A stretch of 5,197 bases of DNA from Kiritimatiellia bacterium (GTDB lineage Bacteria; Verrucomicrobiota; Kiritimatiellia; RFP12; UBA1067), in assembly GCA_017508315.1 (NCBI GenBank), contig JAFVZE010000061.1:1-5197 (forward strand). The letters are read 5' to 3'. Of this stretch, positions 1-5,197 are shown piece after piece (position 1 is the stretch's first letter; each line of letters begins with the position of its first letter). Under the pieces are notes generated by a model that was not told where the DNA came from, made no database searches, and saw nothing but the letters and a program-made list of their open reading frames with translations. Both the position numbers and the translations under genes were made by a program.

Positions 1-247
1 CATCGCGCCCGTCAAGCGCGGCGGCAACGGCTTCAAGGCCGCGACGCTCCTCTTCGGGCGTAAGAAGTTTTATCGCCTCCGCGGCCGGCGGCCAGATTAC
101 GCCTTTCGCTCCGGCGTCAGCGACAAAACGCGCCTCTTTCGCCAGCGTCCGGCAATCAAGCTCGCCCGTTTGAGTGTACGGAGTACAGAGAAGCGGGAAC
201 GGTCCGCCGATCTCGACGGCGGCGGCAAGCAGCAGCGCGGCGAACAT
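1..247 (-). CDS. Dihydrodipicolinate synthase/N-acetylneuraminate lyase family protein, N-terminal part (runs off left edge)
   Basis: The frame from the ATG at 245-247 is open to the left edge and gives 82 residues. After a short hydrophobic start (MFAALLLAAAVEIGG) it matches the opening of the DHDPS/NAL aldolase fold: a first strand ending in PLLCTP (residues 18-23), a G-x-L-D turn (28-31), a helix ending DAGAKGVIW (44-52), then a loop with Glu57 and LLTPEEER (61-68), equivalent to the family's E-x-x-x-L-T-x-x-E-R. Known members form a Schiff base between a barrel lysine and pyruvate or a 2-keto acid; that lysine lies outside the window. The usual GTTGE substrate loop reads PPAAE (53-57), so this is probably not a lysine-pathway DapA. 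The start is fixed by a GGAGGT ribosome site six bases upstream and by the TGATG overlap with the oxidoreductase gene. The hydrophobic first 12 residues could be a weak signal peptide or just an extension. The substrate is unknown; a role in sugar-acid breakdown is inferred from the neighbour. Confidence 0.85.
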   Translation of the reverse strand, partial: MFAALLLAAAVEIGGPFPLLCTPYTQTGELDCRTLAKEARFVADAGAKGVIWPPAAEAIKLLTPEEERRGLEAVAAALDGRD

Positions 248-1710
248 CAGGCGACCTCCCAACCCTTGCGGTAGCCGTGACGCGCGCGGGCGTTGGCAAG
301 TGCGCTGTCGGTCTTGACGCCGTCGAACCTGTAAGTTCCCTTTCCGGCGAACGCAAGCATATTGGCAAGCATCAGCGTCTTGGCAAGCGGAACGGAATAA
401 TCAAGGCCGGTATTGACGTCCCATGCTCTGCCGCGCACGGCCGAGAGGAATTCGGCGATGATTTTCACCTCTTCCGTTTCAAGCGTCGCGTTGTCCGGAA
501 CAGGGATATCGGCGATCTTTCCTCCTTCAGGGAAGAACCTCAGCGTCCGGTGGAACTCTTCGTAGATCATTCCCTTCGTACCGACGAACACAGTTCCGAA
601 CGCCGGGATCGGTTTCTTTACGCCCCACTTCTTCTCAAGCTCGAGAAGCTCGGCCGGGAAATTGGTATGCTCACGCTTATAGACACGGTTGTACCAGCCG
701 CTCATATACTTGGAGCTGATTTCCACACCGTCTGCGATGCCGTCGTTCCAGTGAAGAACTATATCTCCCCAGCCTTCGCGCGCAGGAATATGAAAATCCA
801 TCGTGCCGCGCGCGTTCCATGCGCCGGGGCAGCCCCACTTCACATCCTTGACGACGATTTTCGAGGGCGTCACCTTCCACATGTCCATGGCCTGATACGG
901 CGCATCGAGAACGTGCGTGCCCATATTGCCGATCGAACCGTTGCCGTAGTCTATCCAGCTGTGCCAGTCATGCGGATGGAGCCCCACCCGCCCGTCCTCT
1001 TCACCGTAAGGCTCGCAGACCGGCGAGCCGCCGCACCACAAATCCCAATCGATTCCTTCCGGCACGGGAATGGTGTGCGGACGGCGCAGCATCGTATTCG
1101 GGCGGTCGGAAAAGCTGAACACCTCCGTCACTTCGCCGATCACGCCATCTTTCAGGTATTTCTCCAAAAGCGGACGGTGGGAGATGTTATGCCCTTTGTT
1201 GCCCACGCGCACGACGACGCCGTGCCTCTTCGCCTCGGACTCTATGAGCAGCACCTCCTCCATCGTGTGGGCGAGCGGCTTTTCGACAAACGCGGCGATG
1301 CCGCACCGGATCGCCATCAGCGCGGGGAGCGCGTGATGATGGTTTGGGGTGGCGATAAAAACGGCATCGAGCGTTTCGCCCATCTCCTCGAACATGACGC
1401 GATAGTCGGCATAGGTCTTCGCCGCGTCGATCGCAGCGCGACCCCATTTCTTCGAACATACCTTTTTAAGTTCCGCAAGCGCGTTTGCATCCGGTTCGCA
1501 GAGAGCGGCAACCTCGCACCCGCCGACGGCGCCGGCACGGTTGAGAAGCGTCCGGCCCCAGCTGCCGCAGCCGATGATCGCAATGCGCATCGGAGCGCCC
1601 GAGGCGAGCTGCGCTGCGCGGCTGCGTCCAAATCCGGCACAGCCGATATTGAAAAGAAACGCCCCGGCGGCAGAGCCGGTAAGAAATTCACGTCTGTTAA
1701 GCGTAGCCAT
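247..1710 (-). CDS. Tat-exported Gfo/Idh/MocA family NAD(P)-dependent oxidoreductase
   Basis: This is a complete 487-residue protein. The N-terminus carries a twin-arginine signal, NRREFLTGSAAGAFLF (residues 5-20), followed by Cys24 in NIGC, so export folded by Tat is expected. The mature part opens with a Rossmann fold, MRIAIIGCGSWG (41-52, GxGxxG at 47-52), and an acidic residue after strand 2 (CEPD, 71-74). It then has the family markers TPNHHH (121-126) and EKP (143-145, with the conserved Lys144). The C-terminal alpha/beta domain holds HPHDWHSW (245-252) and GNMGTHVLD (261-269), which corresponds to the family's G-D-x-G-x-H-x-x-D region with Asn262 where Asp is common. Known relatives oxidise or reduce sugars, inositols or glycosides, and exported ones such as glucose-fructose oxidoreductase keep a tightly bound cofactor. 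The length fits signal-bearing PVC members. The start at 1710 is supported by AAGGAG eight bases upstream and by the Tat motif. It is the first gene of an operon with the aldolase-family gene and diverges from the AraC regulator. The exact substrate cannot be read from the sequence. Confidence 0.93.
   Translation of the reverse strand: MATLNRREFLTGSAAGAFLFNIGCAGFGRSRAAQLASGAPMRIAIIGCGSWGRTLLNRAGAVGGCEVAALCEPDANALAELKKVCSKKWGRAAIDAAKTYADYRVMFEEMGETLDAVFIATPNHHHALPALMAIRCGIAAFVEKPLAHTMEEVLLIESEAKRHGVVVRVGNKGHNISHRPLLEKYLKDGVIGEVTEVFSFSDRPNTMLRRPHTIPVPEGIDWDLWCGGSPVCEPYGEEDGRVGLHPHDWHSWIDYGNGSIGNMGTHVLDAPYQAMDMWKVTPSKIVVKDVKWGCPGAWNARGTMDFHIPAREGWGDIVLHWNDGIADGVEISSKYMSGWYNRVYKREHTNFPAELLELEKKWGVKKPIPAFGTVFVGTKGMIYEEFHRTLRFFPEGGKIADIPVPDNATLETEEVKIIAEFLSAVRGRAWDVNTGLDYSVPLAKTLMLANMLAFAGKGTYRFDGVKTDSALANARARHGYRKGWEVA
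254..259 (-). promoter_or_regulatory. Ribosome binding site of the aldolase-family gene, inside the oxidoreductase 3' end
   Basis: The minus strand reads GGAGGT six bases before the ATG at 247-245. It lies within the last codons of the upstream oxidoreductase gene, whose TGA shares its final A with this ATG. A strong site plus overlap supports translational coupling and decides the downstream start. Confidence 0.8.
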
Positions 1711-1718
1711 CAGAAAAT

Positions 1719-1724
1719 CTCCTT
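1719..1724 (-). promoter_or_regulatory. Ribosome binding site of the oxidoreductase gene
   Basis: The minus strand reads AAGGAG with an eight-base spacer to the ATG at 1710-1708. This is a strong site that fixes the start so that the Tat signal sits at residue 5. Confidence 0.8.
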
Positions 1725-1739
1725 ATTGATATTATTGAT
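1723..1739. repeat. Tandem direct repeat TTATTGAT x2 next to the oxidoreductase ribosome site
   Basis: TTATTGAT occurs at 1723-1730 and again at 1732-1739, a 9-base period. On the oxidoreductase strand this is ATCAATAA twice, the last copy overlapping the ribosome binding site by two bases. It could be a binding site for a regulator or simply an AT-rich leader. AraC proteins often bind direct repeats, but usually with a longer period. Confidence 0.45.
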
Positions 1740-1741
1740 GT

Positions 1742-1753
1742 CGGCAACTGCCG
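1742..1753. repeat. Short palindrome CGGCA-AC-TGCCG in the divergent control region
   Basis: The arms CGGCA (1742-1746) and TGCCG (1749-1753) are exact inverted repeats around AC. The palindrome is a GC-rich island in an otherwise AT-rich intergenic stretch and would lie in the oxidoreductase 5' leader if transcription starts near 1769. It may be an operator for a dimeric regulator, though 5-bp arms can occur by chance. Confidence 0.35.
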
Positions 1754-1775
1754 TTCTTTATGAGAAGGCAATAGA

Positions 1776-1784
1776 ATTATCGCA
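1776..1784 (-). promoter_or_regulatory. Candidate extended -10 promoter for the oxidoreductase operon
   Basis: The minus strand reads TGCGATAAT (1784 down to 1776): a GATAAT hexamer, five of six matches to TATAAT, preceded by the TGn extension. The start of transcription would be near 1769, giving a leader of about 59 bases. The hexamer 17 bases upstream is TATTAT, a poor -35, which would suit activation by a bound regulator. An alternative is TTGCGA with CATAAA at 17-base spacing just downstream. Neither is proven. Confidence 0.4.
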
Positions 1785-1826
1785 AAAAACCCATAGAAAT
1801 AATAGCACAAAGCAAATAAAAAAGTG

Positions 1827-1832
1827 TATAAT
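1827..1832 (+). promoter_or_regulatory. Candidate -10 promoter (TATAAT) of the PAS-AraC gene
   Basis: A perfect TATAAT ends at 1832, six bases before the ATG at 1839-1841. Normal spacing puts transcription start on or next to the A of that ATG, so the mRNA would have no leader. No good -35 lies 16-18 bases upstream. The 7-base ATAATTC here (1828-1834) is an inverted copy of GAATTAT (1774-1780), which holds most of the minus-strand -10, so the two candidate promoters share a core. Confidence 0.45.
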
Positions 1833-1838
1833 TCGATT

Positions 1839-2624
1839 ATGACCTATCGAACACGATACACAAAGAAAACTTTGTCGCGCGAAGAGGCCGAACGGTTGCG
1901 CAACGATTTTCTCCATGCGGCCGGACCGTCCATGCAGCTCATGATCGAGATGATGGAAACTCTTCCCAACGTAGCCTTCACGGTAAAAAACGCCGACGGG
2001 CGCATAGTGCACACCAACCGCTACAATATCAACGTTTCCGGCTGGAGGTCGCTCGACGATGTGATGGGCTACACATCGGAGGAACTCTATCCGCCCGATC
2101 AGGCTGCGGTCTACGCCGGACGCGACCGCGAAGTGATGGAAACCGGCGAGCCGATCGTCGAGCGCATCTACGGTTTTGTCGCCGACCGCTCCACGAATCT
2201 CAACTGCGTGACGGTAAGACCAGTCAACGATGGAAAGGGACGGCGCATCGGCACTGCGACGGTCTATTACCGCGCCCAGCAGAAAATGCAGATAGTGAAC
2301 TGGTATGATCCGATCCGGCGTTCGGTAGTCTATCTCAACGAACATTACCAGGAAAACGTAACCGTCGAACAGCTTGCCGAAATCGCGCATTATTCCGTCG
2401 CTCAGTTCCGCAAGCTATTCTACGCGCTTACCCGCCAATCGCCGTCGCAGTACATCACAAACGTGCGGATCAATGTGGCGAAGACGCTCCTGTCGACAAC
2501 CGACCGGCGCATCTGCGACATCGCCGCGGACACGGGATTTTTCGACCACTCGCATTTCATCCGCACGTTCCGCCGGGCCACGGGACTTACCCCGGCAAAA
2601 TACCGCAAACAGCACATGACATAA
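1839..2624 (+). CDS. PAS domain-containing AraC family transcriptional regulator
   Basis: From the ATG at 1839 this is 261 residues. Residues about 37-147 form a PAS fold: an N-terminal helix, then LPNVAFTVKNADGRIVHTN (43-61), the GYTSEELYP stretch (77-85) and a final strand near RIGTATVYYRA. PAS domains bind small ligands, haem or flavin; the ligand here cannot be told. Residues about 160-257 are the AraC DNA-binding domain with two helix-turn-helix units: VEQLAEIAHYSVAQFRKLF (176-194), then ICDIAADTGFFDHSHFIRTF (225-244) and the closing GLTPAKYRK. It acts in the cytoplasm on DNA. It diverges from the oxidoreductase-aldolase operon across 128 bases, so that operon is its likely target. A GTG at 1824 in the same frame would add five residues, but it precedes the TATAAT and has no ribosome site. 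The ATG also lacks one, which fits a leaderless transcript. Confidence 0.92.
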   Translation: MTYRTRYTKKTLSREEAERLRNDFLHAAGPSMQLMIEMMETLPNVAFTVKNADGRIVHTNRYNINVSGWRSLDDVMGYTSEELYPPDQAAVYAGRDREVMETGEPIVERIYGFVADRSTNLNCVTVRPVNDGKGRRIGTATVYYRAQQKMQIVNWYDPIRRSVVYLNEHYQENVTVEQLAEIAHYSVAQFRKLFYALTRQSPSQYITNVRINVAKTLLSTTDRRICDIAADTGFFDHSHFIRTFRRATGLTPAKYRKQHMT

Positions 2625-2639
2625 AAAGGATACTGATTT

Positions 2640-2801
2640 TCAATCAAGGGTTTCCGGATCGATCTCGATACCGTTGAGATTGCGCACGTTCAGAATGTAG
2701 CGGGCCTTGTCGAAAGCCGTGGCGCGCGAACAGGTGTGCAGAATCCCGTGCGATTCATCGAGGTTTCCGAGGTCTGTCCCCAAAATTACTTCCCCACTTC
2801 C
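2640..2801 (-). pseudogene. Coding-like remnant: 3' end of an unidentified gene
   Basis: The minus strand is open for 53 codons from after a TAG at 2804-2802 to the TGA at 2642-2640. From about 2770 leftward, the frame reads smoothly with the GC-rich third positions of the neighbouring genes (for example RATAFDKARYILNVRNLNG, then IEIDPETLD and stop). The first part overlaps the hairpin and repeat DNA and has no ATG, so it is probably a truncated gene 3' end whose front was lost. The family was not recognised. An alternative is a real small protein of about 47 residues starting at the TTG 2783-2781, with GGGGAAG five bases upstream. The stop lies 15 bases from the convergent AraC stop. Confidence 0.5.
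2783..2792. repeat. Direct repeat AAATTACTTC, left copy
   Basis: Identical to 2853-2862 in the same orientation, with starts 70 bases apart and the hairpin lying largely between them. This copy overlaps the first four bases of the hairpin's left arm. The pair could be a target duplication, a product of local duplication, or chance. Confidence 0.4.
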
Positions 2802-2830
2802 CTATATGTATGTCTGGGAAAGTGGGGAAG
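2789..2830. repeat. Strong GC-rich hairpin, possible terminator or palindromic repeat element
   Basis: Arm 2789-2802 (CTTCCCCACTTCCC) pairs with 2816-2830 (GGGAAAGTGGGGAAG): 11 continuous pairs, a single bulged A at 2819, three more G-C pairs and a 13-base loop (TATATGTATGTCT). Read on the minus strand it begins 26 bases past the stop of the DUF4091 gene and is followed by TAATTTTGGGG, so it may help end that transcript; the T run is too short for a classic terminator. The neighbouring CCCC and GGGG tracts and the GTCTGTCCCC at 2772-2781 recall REP-like intergenic palindromes, which is a resemblance only. Confidence 0.65.
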
Positions 2831-2852
2831 CGGGGAATGAGATGGTGACGAG

Positions 2853-2862
2853 AAATTACTTC
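2853..2862. repeat. Direct repeat AAATTACTTC, right copy, across the DUF4091 stop codon
   Basis: Second copy of the 10-bp repeat at 2783-2792. On the minus strand it contains the last Lys codon and the TAA of the DUF4091/GH123-like gene (GAAGTAATTT). If the hairpin segment was inserted here, it landed exactly at the gene's end and left the protein intact. Confidence 0.4.
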
Positions 2863-5197
2863 AGCTTTTCAAGCATCTTGAGCATCTCCGAGCAAGCCTC
2901 TTCGACAACCTCGCGATTTTTGGGATCGACTACATCCCAATCCATGTCCCTGGGCGTAAGTTGCCCGACGATGCGCTTGGCGATCTTCATCGCCTCCTCC
3001 TTAGCTCCGCGATCCGAAAGCATCGAGAGATACTCGAAATCCTGAATACTCTCGCGCATCGCCTCGCTCTGCTTGGCGGGCGTTACATCGTCAAGCCCGT
3101 TGAAATATGGCGAATAATCGGTTCCTCCCTGGTAACTGCACCAGCTGCCGCGCTTGCCGCCATGTCCGAGCGCCCAGTAGAAAGTCCCCTTGCCGCCTGC
3201 GAGAAACGCCCGCCACGGCTGCAACCGGTAGTAAGCGAGCGGATCGAACGTACGAGCCGACGCAAACGCCGAATAGAGCCAAATTTCCTTGCCCTTCAAA
3301 TACGGCTTCATCGCCGCGGGCACCGTGTGCGGACAGATGATATCGCAATACGTCCAGAAATCCTGGGGAATTTTAGGAAGATTGTCCACTTTGAAAATCG
3401 GATCGGTATAAGTTGCAAACTGCTTGATGCCGGATGACTTTATCCCCTTGAAATATTCCATCGAAATGGTCGCCGCCTCCACGCTTGTAGGCTCGTCAAC
3501 CGTCAAGAGGACTATCCGCTTGTCGGCACAGCCGTTCTTGACCGCATACTCGCCCCAAGCGGTGAAAAATTCCTTCATCATCGTCTTGCAACGTTCCGTC
3601 CCGAGTTTTTCGCCGAAAAATTTCTTGTTGCCTCCGAAAAACACGCAGTAATTGCGAGCGAAAGGATGCATCTTTTGGGTCCACTCGTCCCATTGACTGA
3701 AATCAAGTTTCGAAACGAGCTTGCCTTCCTTGTCGAACTTGACATTTTTAGGAACCACTCCGCCCATCGCCCAAGGAGAGTCGATGTACATCTCGCGGTG
3801 CAGCTCAAGCTTGGATGCGAGATTCTTTGATTTGTAATGCCCTGAACCGGGATTGAGATAATCCCAGCCGCCCGCGTGGCAGCGGGGCGTTGCCGGAAAA
3901 TCGAGATCGTAGACCCTTACCTCGATCGGCCACGAAAGCGTCGCGCCCGTCGAAAGCTTCGCCTTTACCGTACCCTTGCGCAACCCAGCCGCGCCAGTAG
4001 GACGGCGCACGGAAATCCACGCCTGCTTGGAAGTTCCCGCCGGGATGGAAAACTTGACCTTATCGCCTTCGCCCTTGACGAGCGCTCCGGAAACACAGCG
4101 GAACCAGGCCATGTCGGTGAAAACGACATCGCGGCAGTCAAACGGAGTGTCCGAGCTGAATCCGGTAACGGAAACTTCGCATTCAATCGGAGCGTCCGTC
4201 GGATTTAAAACATTGATAGCCGTCGAACGTGTCTCGCCGCGCATCATCTCCACGCGAAGAGGTTTTTTGTCCAAGGCCGACTTCGCGGGCACGGCAATAG
4301 GATCAAGATTGTCCCAATGGGAATTTTTCCACATGACCGGCGAGGTGTATCCGGCCTTGCGCAGATTCTTCGCGTTCCATGCGAAAATTTCGCGGTGAAG
4401 ATCGTTGAGCGGAACGATCGTTTTGAAGTCTTCCGGCAATTCGCGCAAATCGAGCTTTGAAATCCTGTCGGAAATCGACGCGTCCGCGCCGGCTCCGACG
4501 CGCTCGGCATCACGCCGGATTCGATTGCGCCAACGGATGATCCGCCCGAACGTGCGCGGCGATGTCGTCGAATCGATCGGCATGGGCTGCTTCAAAAGAC
4601 TGTCATCGCCCTTGTAGATTTCGATCTCGTCGCAGAACGTGCAGCTACGCTGCTGCGCGACAAACTTCACGTACCGGCCGTGGCAATACATGTCATCCAC
4701 CCAAGCGCGGTATGTGCCGTACACGGTCGGCGGCGGCATCACCCGCAACGATGTCGCACGAGAAAGCAAGTCGCCGGCGAAATGCCAATTTTCCTTGTCG
4801 AGACTGACGTAAACATGAATAGCCTGCGGAAACTGCACCCCCGCCGTACCGAAAGCCGTATTGTACGAAAAGCCGCGAATCGGCATGTCTTTACCGAGAT
4901 CGACAGTCATTGAAAGCGGCGTCGCGCCAAAGCTCATCCAACCGATGGCGCCTTTCTGCATCCAAAAGTAACCTTTGACGTATTCGCCGTCGGTGAGCTG
5001 GTATTTGTCGTCACTGTCGGTACAGTGAACGTAAAAAGGCTCTCGATACTTGAACTCCACCACCTTCCCGAGCGCGATGTTTTCAAGATGCTTGGTCTCC
5101 CCGTCAGGCGCACCCTTCCAAACCTCGCCCTTCGCCCAACGCTCTTCCTTCGTTTCGCCGACAGCCGACAGCCCAACCGCAACAACCGCGGCCGTCA
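2856..5197 (-). CDS. Secreted discoidin-like plus DUF4091/GH123-like glycoside hydrolase, 5' end cut by right edge
   Basis: The frame is open from the TAA at 2858-2856 to the right edge, giving 779 visible residues numbered here from the ACG codon at 5195-5193. The visible N-terminus TAAVVAVGLSAVG looks like the end of a signal peptide, and the bases TG at the edge may be the last two of the start codon. Residues about 35-195 form a discoidin/F5-8C-like beta domain (LENIALGKVVEF, QLTDGEY, GAIGW, then EIEIY). A middle beta-sandwich (about 300-425, ending in a DLDFPATP-type strand) leads into a TIM-barrel-like region. The pair Asp567-Glu568 in LLTVDEPTS (bases 3497-3492) matches the catalytic Asp-Glu dyad known in GH123 enzymes. 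The C-terminal part has WRAFLAGGKGTFYWALG and RESIQDFEYLSML, typical of DUF4091. GH123 members remove beta-N-acetylgalactosamine; DUF4091 relatives vary, so the substrate is unproven. A GTG at 5063-5061 is not the start, because conserved domain sequence lies upstream of it. Confidence 0.88.
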   Translation of the reverse strand, partial: TAAVVAVGLSAVGETKEERWAKGEVWKGAPDGETKHLENIALGKVVEFKYREPFYVHCTDSDDKYQLTDGEYVKGYFWMQKGAIGWMSFGATPLSMTVDLGKDMPIRGFSYNTAFGTAGVQFPQAIHVYVSLDKENWHFAGDLLSRATSLRVMPPPTVYGTYRAWVDDMYCHGRYVKFVAQQRSCTFCDEIEIYKGDDSLLKQPMPIDSTTSPRTFGRIIRWRNRIRRDAERVGAGADASISDRISKLDLRELPEDFKTIVPLNDLHREIFAWNAKNLRKAGYTSPVMWKNSHWDNLDPIAVPAKSALDKKPLRVEMMRGETRSTAINVLNPTDAPIECEVSVTGFSSDTPFDCRDVVFTDMAWFRCVSGALVKGEGDKVKFSIPAGTSKQAWISVRRPTGAAGLRKGTVKAKLSTGATLSWPIEVRVYDLDFPATPRCHAGGWDYLNPGSGHYKSKNLASKLELHREMYIDSPWAMGGVVPKNVKFDKEGKLVSKLDFSQWDEWTQKMHPFARNYCVFFGGNKKFFGEKLGTERCKTMMKEFFTAWGEYAVKNGCADKRIVLLTVDEPTSVEAATISMEYFKGIKSSGIKQFATYTDPIFKVDNLPKIPQDFWTYCDIICPHTVPAAMKPYLKGKEIWLYSAFASARTFDPLAYYRLQPWRAFLAGGKGTFYWALGHGGKRGSWCSYQGGTDYSPYFNGLDDVTPAKQSEAMRESIQDFEYLSMLSDRGAKEEAMKIAKRIVGQLTPRDMDWDVVDPKNREVVEEACSEMLKMLEKLK

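Noticed and set aside
1824..1838. GTG at 1824 as the start of the AraC gene.
   Set aside because: It precedes the TATAAT, has no ribosome site, and adds only five residues without domain content; the ATG at 1839 is simpler.
277..1842. A 521-codon open frame on the plus strand, antisense to the whole oxidoreductase gene.
   Set aside because: It is rich in Arg, His and Ala, matches no family, and mirrors a well-supported gene with ribosome site and motifs; long antisense frames are expected opposite GC-rich coding sequence.
2634..2646. Small inverted repeat TGATT-TTC-AATCA after the AraC gene, considered as a terminator.
   Set aside because: Five AT-rich pairs make a weak stem and there is no T run after it; it also overlaps the end of the minus-strand remnant.
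2778..2835. G-rich tracts that might form a G-quadruplex.
   Set aside because: Each strand has only three closely spaced runs of three or more G, short of the four needed, and the hairpin explains the tracts better.
2961..4398. Several open frames of 70-160 codons on the plus strand and in other minus frames inside the large glycosidase gene.
   Set aside because: They overlap conserved domain sequence, have no recognisable motifs and no ribosome sites, and are shadow frames.

Overview
The window looks like a carbohydrate-use locus from a moderately GC-rich bacterium. The best guess is the Planctomycetes-Verrucomicrobia-Lentisphaerae-Kiritimatiellae (PVC) group. The reasons are a Tat-exported Gfo/Idh/MocA oxidoreductase, a PAS-AraC regulator, and a large secreted protein with a discoidin-like N-terminus and a DUF4091/GH123-like glycosidase part. 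This combination is common in gut Lentisphaerae and Kiritimatiellae. The assignment is inference from gene content; there is no marker gene here.

Layout, left to right. Positions 1-247 (minus) hold the first 82 residues of a dihydrodipicolinate synthase/N-acetylneuraminate lyase family protein that runs off the left edge. Positions 247-1710 (minus) hold a complete Tat-dependent Gfo/Idh/MocA oxidoreductase. The two genes share one base in a TGATG stop-start overlap and form an operon. Positions 1711-1838 are an AT-rich divergent control region with candidate promoters on both strands, a tandem 8-bp repeat and a small palindrome. Positions 1839-2624 (plus) encode a PAS-AraC transcription factor, perhaps from a leaderless mRNA. 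Positions 2625-2855 contain no intact gene. They hold a coding-like remnant (minus, ends at 2640), a strong GC-rich hairpin (2789-2830) and a pair of 10-bp direct repeats. Positions 2856-5197 (minus) hold the large DUF4091/GH123-like gene. It stays open to the right edge, so its true start is at or beyond that edge and the GTG at 5061-5063 is internal.

How they may work together (inference): the large exported protein would act on a glycan or glycoside outside the cytoplasm. The exported oxidoreductase and the aldolase-family enzyme would modify or cleave the released sugar or sugar acid. The PAS-AraC protein would sense a small ligand and control the divergent oxidoreductase-aldolase operon. 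No mobile-element gene, CRISPR array, tRNA or rRNA was seen. No wholly new system is evident. The least ordinary features are the possible leaderless regulator, the altered active-site motif in the aldolase-family protein, and the remnant-plus-hairpin segment.
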